A DNA stretch of 64,000 nt, taken from positions 62,001 through 126,000 of the forward strand of contig NZ_AEYW01000003.1 in assembly GCF_000192475.1 (NCBI RefSeq). Direction: 5' to 3'. The notes under the pieces were generated by a model. It did not search any database, had not been told where the DNA came from, and saw only the letters and a list, made by a program, of their open reading frames with translations. The DNA is from Ruegeria conchae (GTDB taxonomy: Bacteria; Pseudomonadota; Alphaproteobacteria; Rhodobacterales; Rhodobacteraceae). Of the stretch, positions 36,020 to 45,168 are shown one piece after another; the stretch's first letter is position 1; the number at the start of each line of letters is the position of its first letter. Position numbers and translations under genes: made by a program.

Positions 36020-36409
36020 TCAGGCTGCGAAGACCACCCAAGCCCAGGCCATCCCGATATAGGTCAGGTTATGAAGCAATTGATCCAGACCAGCAGCGCG
36101 CCAGAAAGCTGCCTGATTGGGTTGTAGCTGTTTGCGATCTGAGTAATTGGCTTTTGCGAAATCTATGTGGAAATGCACGATCCATTCCAATGCAGCAATG
36201 ATCAGAATAAATTCTATCGGCGCACGAAAGAGCGCAAAGATAATAACCGATCCCACAACATGCACAGCTGCATGTTGCGCGCGTCCCATGTGGAAATACG
36301 TGCCACGCCCGGAAAGCATTTTGGGCGTCTGTAAATAATAATCGGCGAACATGTGCTTGATCTGAAGCAGGCAGAGCAACAGAAACACAGCGCCAAAGTT
36401 GGCAGGCAA
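36020..36409 (-). CDS. DUF3307 membrane protein
   Basis: A 129-residue protein with three to four hydrophobic helices and the DUF3307 pattern: LLLCLLQIKHMFADYYLQTP (membrane-embedded His/Asp), RAQHAAVHVVGSVI, WIVHFHIDFAKANY, and DQLLHNLTYIGMAW. The function of the family is unknown. The start is a TTG at 36409: GGGAGG lies 6 nt before it, while the longer frame to 36487 has no ribosome site. It is convergent with the Lrp gene (3-bp gap). Confidence 0.75.
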   Translation of the reverse strand: MPANFGAVFLLLCLLQIKHMFADYYLQTPKMLSGRGTYFHMGRAQHAAVHVVGSVIIFALFRAPIEFILIIAALEWIVHFHIDFAKANYSDRKQLQPNQAAFWRAAGLDQLLHNLTYIGMAWAWVVFAA

Positions 36410-36578
36410 ATGAATCCTCCCGATATCGTCCTGAATCAGAAGATTAGGGGGTAATGGCCTGCCGCGCAAATGAACTTGTTCACACAACGCGAAATAAGCG
36501 CAAATCGGATTTTCATTTGCGTCTGAGGATACGATTGCGGTAAATTCGTGCCGTTGTATTCACACCAAAATCAGTGAT

Positions 36579-39500
36579 TTGAGCGGTGGGTCATTAGTAG
36601 GGGCGGGTTCAATCGAGCGAACGATCTTTCGGTTCATCTGGAAATACTCCAAACGCGATCAGCTGATTCTACTGGCCGTGACGGCGACGCTATTTCCATT
36701 ACTCTATCTCACCTTGGAGCTCCCCAAACGCATCATCAATGATGCAATCGGCGCGACCAGTCAGATCGTCGACGTTTGGGGATATAGCCTGACACAAACT
36801 GCATTCCTGACGATTCTCTGCTTTGCCTTTCTGGCTGCGGTGCTGGCGCATGGCCTAATGAAAATGCGCATCAACACCATGAAGGGTGTTTTGAGCGAAC
36901 GGATGCTGCGTCGATTTCGGTATCAGTTGATCAATCGCGCGCTTAGATTTCCGCAGCCCTATTTTGAGCGTGTGAGCCAGGGCGAAATGGTGTCGATGGT
37001 CACCGCTGAAAGCGAACCCATGGGGGGCTTGATGGGGGATGCGATCAGTCAGCCTGTGCTGCAGGCGGGTCAGATGATCACGATTCTGTCCTTTTTGTTT
37101 CTGCAAAGCGTCTGGTTCGGTCTGGCTGCCGTCGCCTTGATTCCTTTACAGGCCTGGTTGATCCCCAAACTGCAGCGTCAAATCAATTTGCTGAACAAGA
37201 AGCGCATCCAGGAGGTCCGCGTACTGGCCGCCCAGATCGGTGAGAATGCCGCCGGTGCATCGACTTTGCGTGCCAATGGGGGCTGGCGGTATCGTCGTGC
37301 GATGATCTCGGACCAGTTGGGGCGGTTGTTCGCCATCCGCTTTGAGATCTATCAGAAAAAGTTTTTTATGAAGTTCATCAACAACTTCATCTCGCAGCTG
37401 ACTCCCTTCATGTTTTATCTCGTCGGAGGCCTGCTGGTATTGCAGGGATCGGTTTCTTTGGGCGCATTGGTGGCCGCGCTGGCCGCCTACAAAGACCTGA
37501 GCTCTCCCTGGAAGGAACTGCTGACTTACTACAACCAAACGCAGGACATGTCGCTGCGTTGGGATGTTGTGATCGAGCGATTCGCACCGGAAGGCATGAT
37601 TGACGAGGCGCTGTTCGAAGGCGAGCCTTCTGAACGCCCCCATTTGAATGGTGATATCGTGCTGGACCGGGTCTCGGTTCGCGATATTGATGGCAATCAG
37701 GTGCTTGACGATCTGAACCTGACTTTTCCGGCCGGCAAGACCATTGGTATCTCGGCAACCAGCGAAGAAGATCGTGATGCACTGACCGAATTGCTGATCC
37801 GAGAGATTGCACCGACCTCTGGACGGATCGAAATCGGCGGCATCAATATGGCAGGCCTGCATCAAAGTGTTGTGGCAGCGCGGATCGGTCTGGCTACCTC
37901 TCGGCCGGTGATGTTTCAGGGTACGTTGGGCGAGAACGTGATTATGCCGATGCGCCCCCGCCCATTGTCCACCTCATCTGATGATCCGAATTTTGCGGAA
38001 ACGCTGCGCGCGGGTAACAGCGCAGATCCAATAGATACCAAATGGTTTGATCCGGGATTGGCCGGTTTTGACGATACCGATCAGTTGCGTGAATGGTGGC
38101 TGCAGTTGATAGACGGCATGGGTTCAGGTGCCGCTCTGTTTCAGCGCGGGGCAGAACAGGCATTTGATCCCAATGAACATCCGCAGTTGGCGGCCAAACT
38201 GATCGAGCTGCGGCCATTGGTGCAACAGGCAGTGCGCGAGGCTGGTCTGGCCGAGCAAGCTTTGGTTTTTGACCGGTCCACTTATAACCCCGCATTACCG
38301 GTTGCTGAAAACCTCTTGTTCGCGACGCCCTGCGTGCCAGTCAATCAACAACTTTTGGCGCGCCAAACCGTGTTTCTGGGTCAATTGCGTGAACTGGGGC
38401 TGGATGAAACTCTGGTCAGTCTGACCCGTGACGTGATTGAAATGCTGCGCCAGATCTTCGGATTGGATGGAACCGACCACCCATTGTTCCGCAAACTCGG
38501 GCTTGAGGCTCAAACCTACGAGGCTGCGGTCGAATTGGTTGAGCAAACCCGCAATGAAGGCACACAGGGCTTGGACGACGAGCAATTGGCCAGCTTGTTG
38601 TCGGTGCCGTTTGTGATCTCGGCGGAACAGATCGGTCCTGCGTTTTCGGACGAGCTAAAAAATCGCATCCTCGAGCTTCGCCACAGCCACTCGGAAAAAT
38701 TGCTGGAACCTCTGCACGATGTTTTTGTGCCTTTGAATGAGAACGCCTTTGCGCCTGGCCTGACTGTCATGGAAAATGCGTTATTCGGTAAGGTCAGCCA
38801 GATCGGTGGTGCGCGAACCGATGAGGCACGCAAACTGATCGTCGATGCGTTGGCTGAAAATGGCGCGCGTCCGTTGGTGGTTGAACTGATCTATGATGTG
38901 CCGGTTTCACTTGGTGGTCAGAACTTGCCGGCGGTGTTTGCTGAACCCTTGGCCTTTACGCGCGCAACAATCAAAAAGCCCGATATTTTGATCCTGGAAA
39001 CTGCGTTGGCCAGCTATGACATGGAAACGCAGGTCGCGGTTTACAAAAATCTGCGTGAACTTTTGCCCGAAACTACGGTAATCTACTTGAATGATACGTT
39101 CGAAAATCCAGATGTTTTCGACATGCATGTCGAAATTCGTCAGGGTCGGGTCGTGACTGGCGAAGGCCCAACCGACGTCGAGGGTGACAGCGCTGCATCT
39201 GCCGACCTGAGTCGCAAATTGCGAGCGCTTGAACAAACACCGTTGTTCTCGGGTCTTGACCGCCGTCAGCTCCGCCTGCTGGCCTTTGGTGCGCGCTGGT
39301 TCGAGGCCAAGGCCGGCCAGGTGGTGTTCCTAAAGGACGACCAGCCAACCGATGGGGCCTATGTCGTCCTCGAGGGCGAAGCGGGTCTTTATCTGCCGCG
39401 TTCGGGCGAGGACGACCAACTTATCATAACCGTTGGCGCGGGTGCTTTGGTTGGTGAGCTCGGATTGATCCGTAAAGAGCCACGGGCCTTGAGCATGGTG

Positions 39501-39620
39501 GCAGAAACGGACCTGTCCTGTCTGCGAATTGGTGAAGAAGAATTCCTGGCCGTGGTCGAAAATGATGCTGCCACAGCCTTCAAGCTGCTGCAGGTGATCG
39601 CAGGATATGTCTCGAACTGA
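36579..39620 (+). CDS. Degenerate ABC transporter with cyclic-nucleotide-binding domain
   Basis: A 1013-residue protein. Residues ~1-330 form an ABC exporter-type TM domain (WKYSKRDQLILLAVTATLF, RMLRRFRYQLINRALRFPQP). An ABC-like NBD starts near 358, but the Walker A position (~385-401) reads AGKTIGISATSEEDRDAL, with no GxGKS/T. About 300 residues are inserted before a weak signature (SLGGQNLP, ~776). The Walker B position (~800) reads ILILETALASYD instead of ILILDEATSALD, so the Asp and catalytic Glu are gone. Residues ~880-1013 are a cNMP-binding fold (LFSGLDRRQLRLLAFGA, GALVGELGLIRKEPRAL). It probably cannot hydrolyse ATP in the usual way. The start is uncertain: TTG 36579 lacks a ribosome site, and the conserved protein may begin near IERTIFRF. 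Confidence 0.85.
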   Translation: MSGGSLVGAGSIERTIFRFIWKYSKRDQLILLAVTATLFPLLYLTLELPKRIINDAIGATSQIVDVWGYSLTQTAFLTILCFAFLAAVLAHGLMKMRINTMKGVLSERMLRRFRYQLINRALRFPQPYFERVSQGEMVSMVTAESEPMGGLMGDAISQPVLQAGQMITILSFLFLQSVWFGLAAVALIPLQAWLIPKLQRQINLLNKKRIQEVRVLAAQIGENAAGASTLRANGGWRYRRAMISDQLGRLFAIRFEIYQKKFFMKFINNFISQLTPFMFYLVGGLLVLQGSVSLGALVAALAAYKDLSSPWKELLTYYNQTQDMSLRWDVVIERFAPEGMIDEALFEGEPSERPHLNGDIVLDRVSVRDIDGNQVLDDLNLTFPAGKTIGISATSEEDRDALTELLIREIAPTSGRIEIGGINMAGLHQSVVAARIGLATSRPVMFQGTLGENVIMPMRPRPLSTSSDDPNFAETLRAGNSADPIDTKWFDPGLAGFDDTDQLREWWLQLIDGMGSGAALFQRGAEQAFDPNEHPQLAAKLIELRPLVQQAVREAGLAEQALVFDRSTYNPALPVAENLLFATPCVPVNQQLLARQTVFLGQLRELGLDETLVSLTRDVIEMLRQIFGLDGTDHPLFRKLGLEAQTYEAAVELVEQTRNEGTQGLDDEQLASLLSVPFVISAEQIGPAFSDELKNRILELRHSHSEKLLEPLHDVFVPLNENAFAPGLTVMENALFGKVSQIGGARTDEARKLIVDALAENGARPLVVELIYDVPVSLGGQNLPAVFAEPLAFTRATIKKPDILILETALASYDMETQVAVYKNLRELLPETTVIYLNDTFENPDVFDMHVEIRQGRVVTGEGPTDVEGDSAASADLSRKLRALEQTPLFSGLDRRQLRLLAFGARWFEAKAGQVVFLKDDQPTDGAYVVLEGEAGLYLPRSGEDDQLIITVGAGALVGELGLIRKEPRALSMVAETDLSCLRIGEEEFLAVVENDAATAFKLLQVIAGYVSN

Positions 39621-39625
39621 TCGGC

Positions 39626-39967
39626 CTAGGCATCTGGCTCACAAAACAGGCTATAGAGAAGTTCGATCATCTGCGCAGCTTTGCCATCATTCAGTGCGTA
39701 ATAGATCGTTTTGCCATCGCGTCGGGTTTTCACCAGTCCTTCGTCGCGTAAGCGTGCAAGCATCTGGCTGACCGCTGCCTGCCGAAGCACCAGCAAATCC
39801 TCCAACTCTCCTACAGAACGCTCGCCGTCTCCCAGATGGCACAGGATCATCAGGCGACCTTCATGTGCCAGGGCCTTGAGGAATACCGCTGCTCGTGCCG
39901 CACTTTCTTTCATATCTGCGGGGGTTTCCCCCGACAAAATTTGAGTGTCGTTATCCTGAGGTCTCAC
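39626..39967 (-). CDS. ArsR-family persulfide sensor, SqrR/BigR type
   Basis: A 113-residue winged-HTH repressor: LKALAHEGRLMILCHLGDGE, SVGELEDLLVLRQAAVSQML, DEGLVKTRRDGKTIYY and a C-terminal YSLFCEPDA. Cys43 and Cys109 are 66 residues apart, the same spacing and setting as the two redox cysteines of SqrR and BigR, which form a polysulfide bridge on exposure to persulfide and leave DNA. Those proteins repress sulfide-oxidation genes; none is adjacent here. GTG 39967 is taken as start (ATG 39913 is possible). The convergent degenerate ABC gene ends 5 bp away. Confidence 0.82.
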   Translation of the reverse strand: MRPQDNDTQILSGETPADMKESAARAAVFLKALAHEGRLMILCHLGDGERSVGELEDLLVLRQAAVSQMLARLRDEGLVKTRRDGKTIYYALNDGKAAQMIELLYSLFCEPDA

Positions 39968-40026
39968 GCAACAACCTAAGATCTACTTCTGGGTCGGATC
40001 AATATGCCTTACTTGCCGTCCGATTG

Positions 40027-41259
40027 TCACCCCTCGACCAAAGGAGCGCCGCCCTGAAATGCATTTCCATTTACATAGTCGCAGGGCGCTTCCTGCATCT
40101 CTAAGTGCAGACCATCACCTATGTAGGGGTGCGCGCGCGCAAGATCCTCGTCAACGTCAATACCAAGCCCGGGCTTTGTGGGAGGAGTGACAAAGCCCTC
40201 GTTGACTCGAAAGCTTCCTTTGATCAGTTGGTCGTGAAACGGCGTTTCGATACTTTCCAGAAGCAACAGGTTTGGAATCGATGCCGCCAGATGAATGTTG
40301 GCAGCCCACTCAATCGGGCCCGCATATAGATGCGGCGCCATCTGCGCGTTAAAAACCTCGGCCATGGCGGCGACCTTCTTCATCTCCCAGATGCCGCCTG
40401 CACGGCCAAGTGCGGGTTGCAGTATTTCGGCGGCGCCTGCGCGCAATACCGCGCCGAATTCGGCCTTGGTCGTCATCCGCTCACCCGTCGCGACAGGTAT
40501 GCGGACATTGCGCGCCACGCGAGCCATATCTTCGATCATGTCCGGAGGAGTGGGCTCCTCAAACCACAACGGAGAATAGGGTTCCAGCGCTTGCCCCAGG
40601 CGAATTGCTCCGGCGGTGTTGAACTGACCGTGGGTGCCGAATAGCAAGTCGGCCTTGTCTCCGACGGCCTCGCGGATGGCCTTACAGAATGCAACTGACA
40701 TTGAGATATCCGACATAGCAGGCATATGCCCGCCGCGGATCGTATAGGGCCCCGCCGGATCGAATTTGATAGCTGTGTAGCCGCGTCGAACCATTTCCGC
40801 CGCACTTTCACCGGCCTGTTCCGGCGAGGTCCAGAAGCCAGCCAGATCGTGCTGAGGAAGCGGGTAGAGATAGGTATAGGCCCGGATACGGTCGTTCATC
40901 CTGCCGCCCAGAAGTGCATAGACCGGTCGATCCCGATCTTTGCCAAGAATGTCCCAGCATGCGATCTCCAAGCCCGAAAACGCGCCCATGACAGTCAGAT
41001 CCGGGCGCTGCGTAAATCCGCTGGAGTAGGCACGGCGGAACATCAATTCGATATTCTCGGGATTCTCCCCTTGCATGTGCCGTTCGAACACATCGCGGAT
41101 GACATGAGTCATAGCATCCGGTCCGACCGAGGATGCATAGCATTCTCCCCATCCCACCACACCCGTATCGGTCGAGACTTTGACCAGAATCCAATAGCGC
41201 CCACCCCAGCCTGGGGCCGGAGGGGCGGTAACGATGACATCGAGATCCTGCAGTTTCAT
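40027..41259 (-). CDS. Enolase-superfamily enzyme (mandelate racemase/muconate lactonising type)
   Basis: A 410-residue protein: capping domain (WILVKVSTDTGVVGWGECYA, GLEIACWDILGK) and a barrel with YTAIKFDPAGPY, LLFGTHGQFNTAGAI, WFEEPTPPDMIEDM and IPVATGERM (metal-binding acids), then QPALGRAGGIWEMKK and the late MAPHLYAGPIEWAAN. The order fits sugar-acid dehydratases such as galactonate dehydratase, but the substrate is open. AAGGAG precedes the ATG. It follows the alcohol dehydrogenase by 20 bp. Confidence 0.85.
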   Translation of the reverse strand: MKLQDLDVIVTAPPAPGWGGRYWILVKVSTDTGVVGWGECYASSVGPDAMTHVIRDVFERHMQGENPENIELMFRRAYSSGFTQRPDLTVMGAFSGLEIACWDILGKDRDRPVYALLGGRMNDRIRAYTYLYPLPQHDLAGFWTSPEQAGESAAEMVRRGYTAIKFDPAGPYTIRGGHMPAMSDISMSVAFCKAIREAVGDKADLLFGTHGQFNTAGAIRLGQALEPYSPLWFEEPTPPDMIEDMARVARNVRIPVATGERMTTKAEFGAVLRAGAAEILQPALGRAGGIWEMKKVAAMAEVFNAQMAPHLYAGPIEWAANIHLAASIPNLLLLESIETPFHDQLIKGSFRVNEGFVTPPTKPGLGIDVDEDLARAHPYIGDGLHLEMQEAPCDYVNGNAFQGGAPLVEG

Positions 41260-41279
41260 TAGGCGCTCCTTTCAGGGAT

Positions 41280-42374
41280 TCAGTCGTGGTCGAACATGAT
41301 CACATTGCGCTTGGCAGCACCGGTCTTGGTATCCTCGATGGCTTCGTTGATCTGTGAAAGGGACCAGCGACCCGAGATCAACTCGTCCAGTTTCAGCCGC
41401 CCCTGTTCATAGAGATCAATCATCCACGGAATATCGCGCTGGATCACAACGTCCCCCATTTTTGATCCAACCATGCCTTGCCCAAGCGCTGCCAAAACGA
41501 CGGGTTCATAGCTGGACATGTCACCGGAATGCGGCATCCCGATCATGATCGCTTTGCCACCGCGGCCCAGATAGCGCGGGGCCTGGTCATAGGCCGGGAT
41601 TGCACCAACGGTGATCAGAACCGCGTCTGCTCCACGCCCGCCAAGCGCTTTATACGCGGCTTTCCAAGGTTCCTTGAGGCTGCCCAGAACGCCATGCGTC
41701 GCTCCGAACTCTTTAGCGATCTCAAGCTTTTCTTCGGTCATGTCGACGGCAACGATACGGCGCGCGCCGGCGATACGTGCGCCTTGAATCGCATTTAGGC
41801 CAACCCCACCGGCACCAATCACTACAACATCCTGCCCGGGGCGCAATTCAGCGGCGTTTACGGCTGCACCGACCCCGGTGATCACGCCGCACGAGAGCAG
41901 GCTGGCGAGATCCTTTGGTAAAGTTTCGGGAATTCTGACGATCTGACGATGGCTGACCACGACCTTCTCGGCGAATGCACCGCATGCCATCGCTTGTTCC
42001 AATGCGCCCCCGTCTGCGGTTCGTAGCGGTCCTTTGATCGTGTCATAGGGCGTTTCGCAAATGGTGGGTTTTCCCCCAGCGCACGAGGGGCATGACCCGC
42101 ACGCACGGATCAGTGTCACGACCACCGGATCACCAACCCTAAAATCGCCCGCACCGTCTCCGACTGCCGAGATTATCCCAGCGGCCTCATGCCCGTAGAC
42201 GGCAGGTAGGTGACCGCCCCATGCCCCGCTGGCGAATGAGATATCCGAATGGCAGATTGCCACGGCCTCAAGCGTAACTTCTACCTCACCCATTCCAGGT
42301 GGCGCGATCAGAATGTCTTCGATGATCAGCGGTTCGCCGAACGCCCGGCACACGGCTGCTTTGATGGATTGCAT
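41280..42374 (-). CDS. Zinc-dependent medium-chain alcohol dehydrogenase
   Basis: A 364-residue MDR enzyme: catalytic zinc ligands in AICHSD and YGHEAAG, structural-zinc cysteines in ACGSCPSCAGGKPTIC, NAD loop VVIGAGGVGLNAIQGA with VDMTEEKLE after it. It resembles the class III/glutathione-dependent branch, but the specificity cannot be fixed. It forms a two-gene unit with the enolase-superfamily gene. The 230 bp upstream (42375-42604) hold no gene. Confidence 0.88.
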   Translation of the reverse strand: MQSIKAAVCRAFGEPLIIEDILIAPPGMGEVEVTLEAVAICHSDISFASGAWGGHLPAVYGHEAAGIISAVGDGAGDFRVGDPVVVTLIRACGSCPSCAGGKPTICETPYDTIKGPLRTADGGALEQAMACGAFAEKVVVSHRQIVRIPETLPKDLASLLSCGVITGVGAAVNAAELRPGQDVVVIGAGGVGLNAIQGARIAGARRIVAVDMTEEKLEIAKEFGATHGVLGSLKEPWKAAYKALGGRGADAVLITVGAIPAYDQAPRYLGRGGKAIMIGMPHSGDMSSYEPVVLAALGQGMVGSKMGDVVIQRDIPWMIDLYEQGRLKLDELISGRWSLSQINEAIEDTKTGAAKRNVIMFDHD

Positions 42375-42604
42375 GTTTTTCCCCGTTCCCGTTTGAGCTC
42401 ACGGTGGCGCGTCCTGGCCCAACCTGCAAGGTGGTTTCCGTCACGTATATGTCGTTGTTATGCCAATGCGGCGCGCGCGTTCATAAATGCAGCAGGCTGT
42501 TATCAATCTTTCCGCCTCGCATTCCACAAGAGCCGAACGAATAGCTGGGCCAGTTTTGCACCCCGCCTTCGCGGTGATTGCGATCGCTTGTCATCGGGCC
42601 CCGG

Positions 42605-43318
42605 TCACATTCGTTCCGAGATCTGGTGCATCAATCCGGCCAGATGCTCAGGGTGCGAGAAGAACGGTGAATGAGAACTGTCGATGGTCAGGCGCATACC
42701 GGCGTCTGCGCATCCAGCCATTTCGGCTTGATACTCGGTCGGCACTGTACGGTCATCAGTCGTTCGGATGTATCCTTTTGGGACGCTGGCGAAGTTTTTG
42801 CCTGTATCTAATGGTGTCGCTTGCGGCGCGATAGCTTGGGGGCATAAGCGACCAAACGCGTAGGCCACAACCTCATGCGGGCAGTCATGATAAAACAGAT
42901 CATGAACCCGATCCGGCACAACCGTATACGATAGACCATCAGAAGACTTTTCGACGGCATCACCTATCAACTGGCGAGGCGCGCGTTTACGCATTTCAAT
43001 CATGGAAAGCCCGGATTGCGGGACATATGCGCTGAGATAAATTACACCCCGCATGGCGTCCGGATCAGCCTCGGCAGCCGCGCTGACGGGATAACCGCCC
43101 CAGGAGTGTGCCACGATGATCGATTGTGGTGTTGAGGCTTTCAAAATTGAATCCCGGCAGGACTCGAGGGTCACATCCTGAATTGGAGTTGGGTCCGAAC
43201 CATGGCTTGGCATATCGATAGCGCGGGCAGAATGCCCGAATGTGGTCAGTTCCGGAATCAGGTCACGCCAGCACCAGGCGCCGTGGCATGACCCGTGGAC
43301 TAGTAAGAAGTCCGCCAA
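42605..43318 (-). CDS. Alpha/beta hydrolase (esterase/hydroxynitrile-lyase-like)
   Basis: A 237-residue hydrolase with the HGSCHGAWCWRDL opening of the salicylate-esterase/hydroxynitrile-lyase group, nucleophile VAHSWGGYP (Ser), and the catalytic His in DSSHSPFFSHP. The start is a TTG at 43318: AAGGAG lies 6 nt before it and overlaps the upstream gene's stop. The in-frame extension to 43399 would overlap that gene heavily. It is the last gene of a minus-strand catabolic unit. Confidence 0.8.
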   Translation of the reverse strand: MADFLLVHGSCHGAWCWRDLIPELTTFGHSARAIDMPSHGSDPTPIQDVTLESCRDSILKASTPQSIIVAHSWGGYPVSAAAEADPDAMRGVIYLSAYVPQSGLSMIEMRKRAPRQLIGDAVEKSSDGLSYTVVPDRVHDLFYHDCPHEVVAYAFGRLCPQAIAPQATPLDTGKNFASVPKGYIRTTDDRTVPTEYQAEMAGCADAGMRLTIDSSHSPFFSHPEHLAGLMHQISERM

Positions 43319-43329
43319 CTGTTTCTCCT

Positions 43330-44118
43330 TCAGATATGGTCGATCTCGATCAGGAAATCGCCAAGCAATTCGGCATATTCCCTTGGGCGTTCGACACATG
43401 GCAGATGACCCGCCCGTCGGATCAGTGCAAAGCGCGAGCCAGGTATCAGATCAACCGTTTCACGTACCAGATCGGGCGGAGTCGAACCGTCCTCGCTGCC
43501 GGCAATTCCCAATGTGGGCAGCTGCAGTCCGCTGGTGGGCGTATAGAAATCTGTGCCCGAAATTGCGGCACAACACCCCAGATAGCCCTCAACTGGTTGC
43601 CGAACCATCATGTTTCGCCACAGGGGCATCTCGGGGCCGGACTGGAAGTGTTTCGAGAACCAACGCTCCATTGTGGCGTCGGCAAGGGCTTCGATTCCAC
43701 CGGCCCGGACGGCTGCCATACGGTCATGCCAGATTTTCGGCGTCCCAATCTTGGCAGCGGTATTGGACAGCACCAGTGCGCGGACCTGATCCATGCGTTT
43801 TACCGCCAATCCCTGCGCTATCATCCCGCCAATGGACAGGCCGACAAACACGCAGTCTTTTACCTCGAGATGATCCAGCAGTTGTTCAGCATCTCGTATC
43901 AAGCTCCCCATTGAGTATGGGGCGGCCGGTTGGGACGATAATCCGTGTCCGCGTTTATCGAATCTGATGATCCGTAACCCTTTGGGTAGAAAAGGTATAA
44001 TCGGGTCCCAAAGGCGCATGTCGGTACCCAGTGAATTGGCAAATACAATGGGGGCTCCGTCGACATCTCCGTCAATTCGATAGTGTAGACTTACGTCTTT
44101 CAGGTTAGCGATACGCAT
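43330..44118 (-). CDS. 3-oxoadipate enol-lactonase-like hydrolase
   Basis: A 262-residue PcaD-type alpha/beta hydrolase: VFANSLGTDMRLWDPIIPFL, RIIRFDKRGHGLSSQP, nucleophile VGLSIGGMIAQGLA and the late LIRRAGHLPCVERP (His). PcaD opens the enol-lactone of the protocatechuate branch, but the other pca genes are not here, so another lactone or ester may be the substrate. It lies 75 bp downstream of the ammonia-lyase. Confidence 0.82.
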   Translation of the reverse strand: MRIANLKDVSLHYRIDGDVDGAPIVFANSLGTDMRLWDPIIPFLPKGLRIIRFDKRGHGLSSQPAAPYSMGSLIRDAEQLLDHLEVKDCVFVGLSIGGMIAQGLAVKRMDQVRALVLSNTAAKIGTPKIWHDRMAAVRAGGIEALADATMERWFSKHFQSGPEMPLWRNMMVRQPVEGYLGCCAAISGTDFYTPTSGLQLPTLGIAGSEDGSTPPDLVRETVDLIPGSRFALIRRAGHLPCVERPREYAELLGDFLIEIDHI

Positions 44119-44193
44119 GTAATCGGTCCCCGTCTGCTCAGGGTGCCTAATAAAACAAACTCGATCAGATTTTGCACCGATCGCTTCCGATTG

Positions 44194-45168
44194 TCAGGTA
44201 AGGAATTCCAACGCTTGTTCAAATATCTGTGGATCTACATTCCCGCCCGAGGCCACGACGATCACGGTATCCCCCTCAATTTGATCTTTCCGAAACAGCG
44301 CTGACGCCAAAGACACCGCTCCACCTGGCTCCAACACTATCTTGAGGCGCAAAAAGGCGAGGGCCACGGCGTGCAGTGCCTCTTGTTCAGATACTGCAAG
44401 TCCGGGGCCGCAAAGCCGTTGAAGAATCGGAAAGGTAATTAACCCCGGTTGCGGTGTCAGGATTGCGTCGCAGATGTTGCCGGATGAGGCATTGTTGCTC
44501 TGGATCGCGCCGACCTGCAGAGAGCGTTTAACATCGTCAAACCCCTCGGGCTCACATGGGCGCGCGCGTAGGCCGGGTGCATGATGTTCCAGAGCCAGTG
44601 CAATGCCAGAGGTCAACCCACCTCCGCCGCAACATACGAGGACATCGCCTTCGGTCACGTCAAGCTCGAGCGCCTGACGCGCCAACTCCAATCCCGTCGT
44701 ACCTTGCCCTGCAATCACTTGCGGCTCATCATAGGGTCGGATCAGCGTCAAACCGCGCTCAGTAGCCAACGCTTCACCGATGTCTTCGCGGCTTTCGGTT
44801 GCACGGTCGTAGAGGATCACTTCACCCCCCAGCGCGCGGGTGTTTTCAATCTTCAGCTTCGGCGCATCCGACGGCATGACGATGACTGAAGATATCCCGT
44901 GTTGAGCTGCTGCATAGGCAACGCCCTGCGCGTGATTGCCCGAAGAATAGGCGATCACGCCGCGGTTGCGCGCCGCATCATCCAGCGCAGAGATTGCGGA
45001 CCACGCGCCGCGAAACTTGAAACTACCGGTGTGTTGCAGGCATTCGGGTTTTACCAATACGCGGCGACCCGCGATTTCATCCAGAAAAGGTGATGACAGA
45101 AGCGGGGTCTCGCGCACGTGCCCTTTCAGCCTGTCGGCTGCGGCTTCGATCATGTCAATGTTGCTCAT
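44194..45168 (-). CDS. PLP-dependent threonine/hydroxyaspartate ammonia-lyase
   Basis: A 324-residue fold-type II PLP enzyme: the Schiff-base Lys lies in HTGSFKFRGAWSA, substrate loop SSGNHAQGVA, phosphate loop CCGGGGLTSGIA, and VVASGGNVDP near the end. There is no ACT regulatory domain, as in catabolic threonine dehydratases, L-threo-3-hydroxyaspartate lyases and serine racemase. It overlaps the upstream hydrolase stop by 4 nt. Deamination of a hydroxy-amino acid is the likely reaction. Confidence 0.88.
   Translation of the reverse strand: MSNIDMIEAAADRLKGHVRETPLLSSPFLDEIAGRRVLVKPECLQHTGSFKFRGAWSAISALDDAARNRGVIAYSSGNHAQGVAYAAAQHGISSVIVMPSDAPKLKIENTRALGGEVILYDRATESREDIGEALATERGLTLIRPYDEPQVIAGQGTTGLELARQALELDVTEGDVLVCCGGGGLTSGIALALEHHAPGLRARPCEPEGFDDVKRSLQVGAIQSNNASSGNICDAILTPQPGLITFPILQRLCGPGLAVSEQEALHAVALAFLRLKIVLEPGGAVSLASALFRKDQIEGDTVIVVASGGNVDPQIFEQALEFLT

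Noticed and set aside
42375..42604. Plus-strand frames in the gap upstream of the alcohol dehydrogenase
   Set aside because: They run antisense into neighbouring genes and have no ribosome sites; the gap looks like promoter sequence.
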